Assembly: GCA_964488085.1 (NCBI GenBank)
Contig: CAZATK010000001.1
Span: 1 to 64,000, forward strand
DNA from: CAZATK01 sp964488085
GTDB taxonomy: Bacteria; Patescibacteriota; Minisyncoccia; UBA6257; UBA11618
Length of the DNA stretch: 64,000 nucleotides
Direction of reading: 5' to 3'
Part shown: one piece after another, positions 56,659-64,000 of the stretch
Layout of the letters: the number at the start of each line of letters is the position of its first letter
Position numbering within the stretch: the first letter of the stretch is position 1
The notes under the pieces: model-generated
What the model saw: only the letters and a program-made list of their open reading frames with translations
Told to the model about the DNA's origin: nothing
The model's database searches: none
Made by a program: the position numbers and the translations under genes

Positions 56659-57210
56659 TCAATAAGAATACCACCCTAACAATCCATTAATAACTAGCAC
56701 AAATCTTTTATGAACATCTAACATATCTTTGGGACATCGCTCAAACCATTGACCGGCCTGAGGTTCACCGTGGATTCTACAAAGCACAAGAACCGAGATA
56801 CCGTGAAATCTTGGCGAATCAACCATGTTAAAAATACCTATTTCACGCTCAAACTCAACCGACGCCTTAATTTCCCTATCGGCACACCTTTGAACGGTGT
56901 CTTGCCAGTCTTCTCCAGGACCAACATATGTTCCCGGGGCGTGCCAACCAGTACCGTGAAAACCGTCGTCCTCCCGCCAAGCTAACAAAACTTGTCTGTC
57001 TTTAACAATTACTAACTCTAATGCTACCGGCACTATTTTGCTCATAACAGGAACAAAGGCCGGACCCCATTTGCCTTTATGGAAAGGCGGAAGCTTGTCA
57101 GCTACCTTAGCCATTAACTTTAATCCTGCCTCATTCAGACAACCATTGTCTCCAACAAAGGGCATTACATCAAAATTATCAACAGTGTCCGGCGTAAGAA
57201 CAGTTGTCAC
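56659..57210 (-). CDS. Nudix-family protein with incomplete Nudix box
   Basis: 183 residues from the GTG at 57210, which lies five bases after AAGGAGG. LVIVKDRQVLLAWREDDGFHGTGWHAPGTYVGPGEDWQDTVQRCADREI follows the Nudix fold, but the REUXEE helix is replaced by ADREIKASVEFE, so catalysis may resemble GDP-mannose mannosyl hydrolases or be lost. It is a monocistronic gene with a strong Shine-Dalgarno site and terminator, set between sugar genes on the same strand. Confidence 0.78.
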   Translation of the reverse strand: MTTVLTPDTVDNFDVMPFVGDNGCLNEAGLKLMAKVADKLPPFHKGKWGPAFVPVMSKIVPVALELVIVKDRQVLLAWREDDGFHGTGWHAPGTYVGPGEDWQDTVQRCADREIKASVEFEREIGIFNMVDSPRFHGISVLVLCRIHGEPQAGQWFERCPKDMLDVHKRFVLVINGLLGWYSY

Positions 57211-57269
57211 AAACACCTCCTTTTTGGTTACAATACCAAATGAACTTCCAATAATATAAATTAAAAAAC

Positions 57270-58214
57270 TTAATTAATCAACCCCCCTTCTTTACCCACA
57301 ATTTCTCTAATAATGTACCTTGGTCTATGTTTAATTTCTACAAAAATTTTGGCTAAATATTCACCAATAATAGATATTCCTAATAACTGAACGCTACCCA
57401 AAAATAAAGTCAAAATAACAATAGTGGGTATGCCTCGGGGAGCGCCCGGAATTATAAAATAAAGTATTAAATTAATAATTATTCCCAAAAAAGATAATAT
57501 CATCACAATAAAAGTTAACTTTGAAACCCACTCCAATGGTTTAAATGAAAAATTGATAATAATAGTTTTTGCCCACCACAAAGCCACTCGAAAACTTGTA
57601 TTAGATTCTCCCGCCTGACGCTTATCTCTTACAAAATCAACGCCTATTTGCTTGAAACCGACAAACGCTCTTACTCCACGCAAGAAAAAGTCTCGTTCAT
57701 CAAATTGTATAACTTCATTAATAACTCTTCTGTCTAACAAGCTAAAATCACCGGCGTTTAAGGGAATATCAATATAAGCCATTTTTTTCAAAAACCAGTA
57801 AAATAATGTTGATAAGAGATTGCGCCAATAATTTTCTTTCATTCCCCTTCTAACTCCATAAACAACTTGATAACCAATTCGCCATTTATCTATAAATTGA
57901 GGAATAATTTCTGGCGGATCTTCCATGTCACCGGCTAATAAAATCGCGACATCGCCGGAACAATTTTTAAGTCCTGCCAGATAACTTGGTTGAGGAGAGC
58001 CAAAATTACGACTCATTAATAAAGCCTTTACTCTTAAATCTTGTTGGCAAAGTTGTCTGTAATTTTTTTCCGAATTATCCGCAGAAGCATTGTCAACATA
58101 AATAATCTCCAATTCATACTCTAAATTTTTAAAGATCTCAATAAGTCGTTTGTGCATTAACAAAATATTTTCTCCCTCGTTATAACAAGCAATAATAATA
58201 GAAACCTTGCTCAT
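57270..58214 (-). CDS. GT2-family membrane glycosyltransferase (DPM1/GtrB-like)
   Basis: 314 residues. VSIIIACYNEGENI and the LLAGDMEDPPEIIPQF aspartates form the GT-A site; two C-terminal membrane helices (about 235-290) anchor it. Such enzymes make polyprenyl-phosphate sugars for GT-C transferases; a GT-C-like protein is encoded at 62627. It overlaps the upstream dehydratase gene by 4 bases. Confidence 0.9.
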   Translation of the reverse strand: MSKVSIIIACYNEGENILLMHKRLIEIFKNLEYELEIIYVDNASADNSEKNYRQLCQQDLRVKALLMSRNFGSPQPSYLAGLKNCSGDVAILLAGDMEDPPEIIPQFIDKWRIGYQVVYGVRRGMKENYWRNLLSTLFYWFLKKMAYIDIPLNAGDFSLLDRRVINEVIQFDERDFFLRGVRAFVGFKQIGVDFVRDKRQAGESNTSFRVALWWAKTIIINFSFKPLEWVSKLTFIVMILSFLGIIINLILYFIIPGAPRGIPTIVILTLFLGSVQLLGISIIGEYLAKIFVEIKHRPRYIIREIVGKEGGLIN

Positions 58215-59185
58215 ATTAAAAATTCTTTATACCAGCCAATAGTTTTATTTAGGGCCTCCTCTAAAGAAAATTGCGACTTCCAGCCTAATATTTTTTTTGC
58301 TTTTTGGGCTGATAAATACTGGTGAGGAATTTCATTCTTCGCTTCATTCGTAATCTTGGGATGAAGTTTACTGTTCATTAACTTGGTAATAATTTTTACT
58401 AAATCAATAACGGTTGTTTGCATTTCATTGCTAAAATTAAACGCATGACCATGAATTTTCTTATCCTCCATTTTTTCTGCCAATCTCATATAAGCCATAA
58501 CCGCATCTTCAACATAAAAATAATCGCGAATAAATTTACCATTGCTACGAATAATCGGCGACTCATTCATTAACAGCGACTTGATTGTCCCGGGAATAAT
58601 CCGACTAAAATTTAAATCGCCTCCGCCAAAAAGATTGCCACAACGAGTAATTGCTACCGGCAATTTATAGGTTTCATAATAAGAACGCGCAATTAAATCA
58701 GCCGCGCTTTTAGAAACATCATAAGGAAACCGACCTTCCAAAGAAGCGTCTTCATCATAAGGTAATTTCTCATGAATTCCGTATGCTTTATCTGAAGATG
58801 CCACTATAACTCTTTTAATCAAAGGCGAATGACGGCAGGCCTCTAAAACATGCCAAGTTCCACGAATGTTGGACTCAAAAGTAGATAAAGGATTTCTATT
58901 GGCAACAGTTACTATAGTTTGAGCGCCGACATGAAAAACTGTATCAATTTCGTATTCACCCAAAGATCTCTCCAATAAAAAATAATTATTTAAGTCCCCA
59001 TGAACGGCAACAACTTTATTGAAATAGCCGTTCTTCAATAAATTAGAATGCGGAACATTATCACGCGCCAAACAAACCACATGAGCGCCCGCTTCAACTA
59101 AATGCTTTACCAACCAAGAACCCAAAAGACCGGTAGCTCCCGTTACAAATACGTTTTTATTTTTCCAAAAACCTAATTTAACCAT
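58211..59185 (-). CDS. rfbG: CDP-glucose 4,6-dehydratase-like SDR enzyme
   Basis: 324 residues. GATGLLGSWLVKHLVEAG (NAD), VASSDKAYG and YDVSKSAADLI (Tyr-x3-Lys), then ITRCGNLFGGGDLNFSRIIPG fit RfbG, which makes CDP-4-keto-6-deoxyglucose. With rfbF at 61833 and the RfbH/ColD-like gene at 53508 it completes the first steps of CDP-deoxysugar synthesis. The ATG at 59185 overlaps the TPP-enzyme end by 8 bases. Confidence 0.88.
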   Translation of the reverse strand: MVKLGFWKNKNVFVTGATGLLGSWLVKHLVEAGAHVVCLARDNVPHSNLLKNGYFNKVVAVHGDLNNYFLLERSLGEYEIDTVFHVGAQTIVTVANRNPLSTFESNIRGTWHVLEACRHSPLIKRVIVASSDKAYGIHEKLPYDEDASLEGRFPYDVSKSAADLIARSYYETYKLPVAITRCGNLFGGGDLNFSRIIPGTIKSLLMNESPIIRSNGKFIRDYFYVEDAVMAYMRLAEKMEDKKIHGHAFNFSNEMQTTVIDLVKIITKLMNSKLHPKITNEAKNEIPHQYLSAQKAKKILGWKSQFSLEEALNKTIGWYKEFLI

Positions 59186-60962
59186 CTTTTTCTTGATTAG
59201 CAATCATATTAGTGGCAACTTCTTCCGAGGGCAAAAATGGATACATATTTTCCAGAGGATTGCCGAACTGGGTTTTGGGATGAAGGTGTTGATCAGGATT
59301 AATCTTCACAACGCAAACAACAGGCCCTGATCTCAATAAAACATCTTTAATTTTTTGCTTTAAATTATTATGATTATTAATTTCCACAGATGGCAAGTCA
59401 TAAGCCTTGGCCACTTTAATAAAATTAGGACAACTATATCCAGATTTTTTATCAACGCCATAATGGCGTCCTTCAAATACTTCTTTTTGAAAACCGATAA
59501 TAATAGCGTAACTATTACTGTTTAGCAAAAACACTTTAACCGGAATTTTGTAATGAACCATAGTTTGCAATTCCTGAATATTTATCTGCATACCGCCGTC
59601 ACCAATAATACAAACTACTGGTTTTTTATTTCCTGCCGCAATAGCTGCGCCCAATGAAGCGGCAAAAGAATATCCCATTGGCGAATTTCCCATCGCAGAA
59701 AATACAAACTGATCTTTTTTTGTGACAAAGCCCTGCATCATCCAAGTTAAGTTGCCACCGCAATCTGGAATTAAAATACAATTATCGGGCGCAACTTTAG
59801 ATAGGGCCTCCATAAAAACATAAGCATTGACATTGTTTTTTTGTTTTTGATATTCTGGCAAACAAATTGGATAGTGTTTTTTCCATTCTTTAATTCTTGC
59901 TATCCAATTATTTATTGCGACTGTGTTATTTCTTAATTTAACCTTGGCTTTATTCCAAGCCGAAAAAAAATCCCGCAAATCAGCATTAATAGGCAAATCA
60001 ATGTTCATGCCACGACCCTTATTTAATTCATAAGGATCGATGTCTATGACAATTTTTTTAGCGTAACGGGCAAAGTCGCTTCTCTTACCACCAGTTTGAC
60101 GAGTATCTAATCTTGAACCTAACGCAATCAATAAATCACAGTTTTGAACCGCAAAATTAGCCGCTCTATGTCCGTAAACTCCAAAATTTCCTACATAAAA
60201 AAGATTATCGTGAGAAACAATACTAAAACCACTCCACGATGTGACTACTGGAATTCCTAATTGGTCAATTAATTTTCTGGCTTCTTCAATTAAATTAGCG
60301 TAACGCAATCCGCCACCAACAAGAATCAACGGTCGTTTCGATTGATTCAACAAACTAACAATAGATGAGATAGGAATATTACGCGTATTTTTTTTAATTT
60401 TCTTTGGCGCAAAGCCAATTAATTTCTTAGGATCAATCTCGGCTTTTTGAACATCCATAGGAATATCCAACCAAACTGGCCCCGGCCTACCCTCAAATGC
60501 ATAATAAAGCGCTTTATCTAAATGATATTTAATTTCTTCGGGTTTAGTTATTAAAACAGCGTATTTAGTAATCCCCTTAACCATACTGATAATATCCGTC
60601 TCTTGAAAACCAACTTGTCTTACTTTAGAACAATTAGGTAATTGAATTGATTCCCAACTGTTAACTTGTCCAGAAATATTAATAACGGGAATAGAATCAA
60701 ACCAAGCACAACAAGTACCCGTAATCAAATTAGTCGCTCCGGGGCCACTAGTTACCATCGTTACGCCAATATTCTTTGTAACACGAGCGTAGGCCTCGGC
60801 CGCCATAGCTGCCGCTTGTTCGTGCTGAAAACATATAAATTTTATATCACCTTTTCGTCCAATGGCGTCCACCATAAAAGCACAAGCACCGCCAATAATT
60901 CCAAAAACATGATCTATGTTTTTCTCTGCTAAGTAATAAGCGATATAATCACAGACTTTCAT
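59178..60962 (-). CDS. thiamine diphosphate-dependent enzyme (acetolactate synthase/YerE-like)
   Basis: 594 residues: N-terminal domain with the activating Glu (FQHEQAAAMAAEAYAR), the central domain, and the C-terminal TPP/metal site IGDGGMQINIQELQ ... NSNSYAI. By fold it is an acetohydroxyacid synthase relative. No branched-chain amino acid genes are near. It sits between rfbG and rfbF, so transfer of a two-carbon unit onto a keto sugar, as by YerE in yersiniose synthesis, is a reasonable inference. No small regulatory subunit is present. Confidence 0.82.
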   Translation of the reverse strand: MKVCDYIAYYLAEKNIDHVFGIIGGACAFMVDAIGRKGDIKFICFQHEQAAAMAAEAYARVTKNIGVTMVTSGPGATNLITGTCCAWFDSIPVINISGQVNSWESIQLPNCSKVRQVGFQETDIISMVKGITKYAVLITKPEEIKYHLDKALYYAFEGRPGPVWLDIPMDVQKAEIDPKKLIGFAPKKIKKNTRNIPISSIVSLLNQSKRPLILVGGGLRYANLIEEARKLIDQLGIPVVTSWSGFSIVSHDNLFYVGNFGVYGHRAANFAVQNCDLLIALGSRLDTRQTGGKRSDFARYAKKIVIDIDPYELNKGRGMNIDLPINADLRDFFSAWNKAKVKLRNNTVAINNWIARIKEWKKHYPICLPEYQKQKNNVNAYVFMEALSKVAPDNCILIPDCGGNLTWMMQGFVTKKDQFVFSAMGNSPMGYSFAASLGAAIAAGNKKPVVCIIGDGGMQINIQELQTMVHYKIPVKVFLLNSNSYAIIIGFQKEVFEGRHYGVDKKSGYSCPNFIKVAKAYDLPSVEINNHNNLKQKIKDVLLRSGPVVCVVKINPDQHLHPKTQFGNPLENMYPFLPSEEVATNMIANQEKDG

Positions 60963-61009
60963 AAATTCAACCGAATAGATAGCAAAAAATCGCTATTTTG
61001 TCAAAACTC

Positions 61010-61795
61010 TTATTTCAATTTACTGACTGTATACTTAGGCGCTCCATATACAAATTCGGATGAAGAAAGACGAAAGAATCTGCCAATTGCAGTAAAGCGC
61101 ATCAGCGACATCTTGGATTGCACGGTTCGATGAAGAGTATTCATAGACATCAGCACAACATCGCCGGCTTCTGCTTCAACGCAATACTTATCAAACCCCT
61201 CAATGTATTTATCCGCGATGCTAATATATTCGGAAGTGTTTTGTTTATTACCGCTAGTAACCGAAACATCAAGAACACGATTATGGTGGCTTCCAATACA
61301 AAGCTCAAGGGTACCCCTTTTTTTATCAACATGATGGAGCGGAGCCCAAACAGCGATCCCGTCCGATGCGTCTGCTGACGCTTTTTCGGTTACCATAAAA
61401 TCTTGGTGCCAACCAAGCGCATTGGGATTATTACCCGGAATATCAATACGGAGGCATCGAAAAAAATTAGAGAGGTCGTGCTCGGATGTTTTTAGGAGTT
61501 TCGTAATTTTATTCACTATCGAAGGATGATAAATAAAGCGGGCAAGCGAAAGTGAAGATTGCATCGTATCATATATTGCTCCTGTAATATCAGGACGCCT
61601 TTTTTTTAAAGCGCAAAACTTTTTGGCAAAACTAGAACTATTAAACTGCTTATTGCCGATCAAAGAAAATTCGGGGGCAAGCTTATTGCATAGCGTCAGA
61701 AAAGTGGAACGAATCATTTCAATAGTTGAATAAGGCATAGCGCGTCGGAGAACAACAAATCCTTGACGCTGAAAAGTATCTATATAATTTTTCAT
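61010..61795 (-). CDS. phytanoyl-CoA dioxygenase-family (PhyH) Fe(II)/2-oxoglutarate oxygenase
   Basis: 261 residues from the ATG at 61795, which has GGAG at good distance; a longer frame would overlap rfbF. The iron site is WHQDF (HxD) plus the distal His in MNTLHRTVQ, with a following Arg (MRFTAIGRF) for 2-oxoglutarate. Such enzymes hydroxylate small molecules; in a sugar locus a modified deoxysugar is a plausible substrate. The enzyme needs oxygen, which is notable in a group mostly regarded as fermenters. Confidence 0.83.
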   Translation of the reverse strand: MKNYIDTFQRQGFVVLRRAMPYSTIEMIRSTFLTLCNKLAPEFSLIGNKQFNSSSFAKKFCALKKRRPDITGAIYDTMQSSLSLARFIYHPSIVNKITKLLKTSEHDLSNFFRCLRIDIPGNNPNALGWHQDFMVTEKASADASDGIAVWAPLHHVDKKRGTLELCIGSHHNRVLDVSVTSGNKQNTSEYISIADKYIEGFDKYCVEAEAGDVVLMSMNTLHRTVQSKMSLMRFTAIGRFFRLSSSEFVYGAPKYTVSKLK

Positions 61796-61832
61796 GATAA
61801 TCTCCAAATTTTGTCCTAGAAAGAGTGCGGAG

Positions 61833-62531
61833 TCAATCCCAAATTCTCCAGAGAGGTTTTTCTTGCCAAAATTGGTTAGCGTCAAGCAAGTCGCGATAGG
61901 TATCAATCGCAAACCAAAAGCCCAAATGCGGATAAAGAGCCAGCTGCTTTTCTTTAGCTAAAGGCATAAAAATATCTTCAATCATAGAATCTTTCTTAAT
62001 ATAATCAAAAACTTTTTTTGACATAGCCATAAAACCGCCATTGACCGTATCAGATAAAATGGGCTTTTGATAAAAAGAAGCGACTAAATTATTGCTACCC
62101 AAAGTCACCAAACCAAAACGATGTCGAGGATGAACTCCGGTAATGGTCGCTACAACTTTTTTTTCTTCATGTAATTTAAGCATGGCCTTAATATCAATAT
62201 CGGCAACCCCATCGCCATAAGTCATCATAAAATTTTCCCCCTTAATATATTTCTTTAATCGTCTTACTCGTTCTCCCGTCAGTGATTTCTGTCCTGTGTC
62301 AATAATCTTAATACGAAAACCATCTTTACTATTTTTTAAAAAATATCTTTTAATAAAATCTCCCTTGTAACCAGTAGCTAAAATAAAATCATTATAACCT
62401 TGATGAGAATAAATTTTCATTATGTGCCAAAGCAACGGCTTTCCGCCGATATCCACCATCGGCTTAGGACGATATTGGGTTTTAGGCATCAGGCGAGTTC
62501 CTTCGCCTCCACATAAAATAATTGTTTGCAT
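61833..62531 (-). CDS. rfbF: glucose-1-phosphate cytidylyltransferase
   Basis: 232 residues. MQTIILCGGEGTRLMPKTQYRPKPMVDIGGKPLLWHIMKIYSHQG is the RfbF signature (GGxGTRL, RPKPM), followed by MTYGDGVADID and VNGGFMAMSKKVFDYI. It makes CDP-glucose for rfbG. The ATG at 62531 is preferred to an upstream TTG. A TATAAT near 62551 would give a short leader. Confidence 0.93.
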   Translation of the reverse strand: MQTIILCGGEGTRLMPKTQYRPKPMVDIGGKPLLWHIMKIYSHQGYNDFILATGYKGDFIKRYFLKNSKDGFRIKIIDTGQKSLTGERVRRLKKYIKGENFMMTYGDGVADIDIKAMLKLHEEKKVVATITGVHPRHRFGLVTLGSNNLVASFYQKPILSDTVNGGFMAMSKKVFDYIKKDSMIEDIFMPLAKEKQLALYPHLGFWFAIDTYRDLLDANQFWQEKPLWRIWD

Positions 62532-62626
62532 AATAGCCTTTTTCGGCAATATTATAATCTATTATAAATTAAAGCAACTTAATATTGTTTTCTGCCATTG
62601 ACCATGTTAAAACTTAAGAAAATTAT

Positions 62627-64000
62627 ATGAGTGTCTTAAAAACTCATTGGTTAGCGATACTTTTGGCGCTGGTTGTAAGTTTAATCGCCTTTTTGCCTAA
62701 CGCCATAATCTATTATCAATTACAGCAAGAAGGGTTGCCCTATTATTCCTTGACCGCCGCCGGTTATTTCGATGAAATGATTTTTTATGGCCCTCACATT
62801 AAAGAAGTTATAGAAGACAATTGGATAAATGATGATACTGATTTAATTGAATATCTAGATCATCCCAGTCTCTTGCCCTTACTCCCGCCAATAATTTTAA
62901 GATTAATTTTCTTTTTTACTAATTCTGTTACTTCTATTTTTATTTGGAACGATCTCATATTACCGCCTCTTTCTTTTTTAATAATTTATCTTCTGGGTTA
63001 TCAAATCAGCCGAGACAAACTTTTTAGCAGTTTTTTTGCTTTTTCAGTAGTGGGAATTTCCATTACTGGTGATGTCTTGCCTTTAGAAAAACTTTGGATA
63101 AGCGGTTGGAATGAATTTGTGAAATTCGCCCAACCAATGTATGTCGCTCGCACTTATAATTATGCCCTCACCTTTATTTTCTTTGCCCTGGCTGTGTTTT
63201 TTACTCATCGCCTTCTCACCACCAATAAATTTTGGGATAAAATTGCGGCCGCCGTCGCATCTGGACTTCTAATTCACATGCATTATTTTTACGGAGTTTA
63301 TTTTGGCATGGGGTTAGTTTTTTTAGCAATTCTTCTTTTTGTAAAAAAAGATTTTTTTAGGGCAAAAAATATTTTATTCGTCTTAATTGTTATGACGCTA
63401 ATGGCCGCTCCTTATTTATTCCAAATGACCATTTATCGAATTGCCAATCCTCATTGGTTTGAAACATTATTAAGATTAGAAACCGATGTAGGGAGACATA
63501 TTTACTTAAATATTTATAAACATTACATTCTTTACGCCGTTTTAGTCGCTTTATTGATTTTCATCGGAAAAAAAGTTAATAAGATAAACACAGCGCTTCT
63601 TTTTTCAAGCTTGATTATTGCTGGTTTTATCGGCCTTAATCTTCAGGTAATTTTGGGCTACTCTTTAATGCCTAATCATTGGCTAAGAACTAATGTTTTT
63701 GGCTTAAAGTTTGCCGCCTTAACTTTACTTTGGTGGTCAAAAGATTTTTGGTGGGCTAGTAAAAAGTATTTTTATCATCTAATCGTTTTTGGATTGATAA
63801 GCTTTGTAGTTCTCTCAACTATTAATCAAGTGGCTTATGGCCTTAATAATTATAAATTATTTACTATTCCTGATTACGCTATTAATTCTTTTAATTGGCT
63901 GGAAAAAAATACTTCGGTTAATTCCGTGGTAATGACCCCTTCTACCGTTACCAATAACTATTTGCCCATTTATACCAATAATAAAATTTTTATGGGCTCC
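62627..64000 (+). CDS. multi-pass membrane protein, GT-C-like, truncated by window end
   Basis: At least 458 residues with about ten or more membrane helices. The first outer loop has acidic/aromatic residues (TAAGYFDEMIFYGPHIKEV), as in GT-C glycosyltransferases, and the visible end (FNWLEKNTSVNSVVMTPST) begins a soluble domain like those following the membrane part in such proteins. TTGACC lies near 62598. It may use polyprenyl-phosphate sugars from the GT2 enzyme. The assignment is by topology and context only. Confidence 0.6.
   Translation, partial: MSVLKTHWLAILLALVVSLIAFLPNAIIYYQLQQEGLPYYSLTAAGYFDEMIFYGPHIKEVIEDNWINDDTDLIEYLDHPSLLPLLPPIILRLIFFFTNSVTSIFIWNDLILPPLSFLIIYLLGYQISRDKLFSSFFAFSVVGISITGDVLPLEKLWISGWNEFVKFAQPMYVARTYNYALTFIFFALAVFFTHRLLTTNKFWDKIAAAVASGLLIHMHYFYGVYFGMGLVFLAILLFVKKDFFRAKNILFVLIVMTLMAAPYLFQMTIYRIANPHWFETLLRLETDVGRHIYLNIYKHYILYAVLVALLIFIGKKVNKINTALLFSSLIIAGFIGLNLQVILGYSLMPNHWLRTNVFGLKFAALTLLWWSKDFWWASKKYFYHLIVFGLISFVVLSTINQVAYGLNNYKLFTIPDYAINSFNWLEKNTSVNSVVMTPSTVTNNYLPIYTNNKIFMGS

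Noticed and set aside
1..64000. UGA recoding as in Gracilibacteria or SR1
   Set aside because: TGA ends genes such as trxB and the GNAT gene at 54719 exactly where the families end, and no in-frame TGA is needed elsewhere.
1..64000. tRNA or rRNA genes
   Set aside because: I read both strands for T-loop and acceptor patterns and saw no convincing case; this was by eye and could miss a degenerate tRNA.

Overview
The window reads as a scaffold from an AT-rich, streamlined bacterium of the Candidate Phyla Radiation (Patescibacteria, probably Parcubacteria-like). The pointers are tightly packed and often overlapping genes, a half-length EF-Ts, a split transketolase, a baseplate-J-like membrane protein, a lamin-tail surface protein and many genes that look leaderless. 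TGA is used as an ordinary stop, so this is not a UGA-recoding lineage. I see no tRNA, rRNA, CRISPR array, integrase or transposase. Six runs of 100 N interrupt the scaffold. Four of them (6357, 19628, 26955, 45267) are flanked by the same 55 bases on both sides, so they are unmerged contig overlaps, and removing 155 bases restores secA, mrdA, murA and trxB exactly. The gaps at 21673 and 24609 are real losses inside mreB/mreC and frr/rseP.

Layout. 1-4442: translation genes (tsf, rpsB), two glycan genes and a pilin-like gene. 4443-5815: a row of very small genes with strong ribosome binding sites. 5818-9625: a cytidylyltransferase, secA and murB. 9650-10366: a Nudix gene and overlapping divergent promoters. 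10376-17850: a probable small RNA and five exported proteins, among them a serine protease with an extra HExxH motif and three proteins sharing one unrecognised domain, interrupted by a second island of tiny single-helix peptides. 17859-28716: cell shape and wall (tpiA, mrdA, mreD, mreC, mreB, proS, rseP, frr, holB, a second mreB, murA). 28701-32380: a ribosomal/RNA polymerase operon (infA to rpsI), with an alpha subunit lacking its C-terminal domain. 32439-39068: sugar-phosphate metabolism (transketolase halves, rpe, rpiB, gap) and a SpoU methylase. 39090-39402: csrA. 39401-46461: surface proteins, two PaaX/Cas2-like genes with conspicuous palindromes, a GNAT enzyme, and a thioredoxin reductase/glutaredoxin pair. 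46691-64000: a surface glycan locus with an initiating transferase, flippase, glycosyltransferases and a CDP-deoxysugar branch (rfbF, rfbG, an RfbH/ColD-like enzyme and a TPP enzyme).

Two expression styles stand out. Many longer genes have a TATAAT-like box only 5-10 bases before the start codon, implying leaderless mRNAs. The tiny or accessory genes have consensus TTGACA-17-TATAAT promoters, 30-50 base leaders, strong AGGAGG sites and their own terminators. csrA has its Shine-Dalgarno sequence in the loop of a small hairpin, so a CsrA-controlled, leadered gene set is a reasonable hypothesis.

The most unusual structures are repeats whose arms differ between copies yet remain self-complementary: two exactly 120-bp elements with perfect 15-bp arms, two perfect 44-bp palindromes bracketing a PaaX/Cas2-like gene, and two inverted copies of a four-hairpin element bracketing a second, different PaaX/Cas2-like gene. 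The association of Cas2-fold proteins with self-complementary repeats is the best candidate here for an undescribed system.
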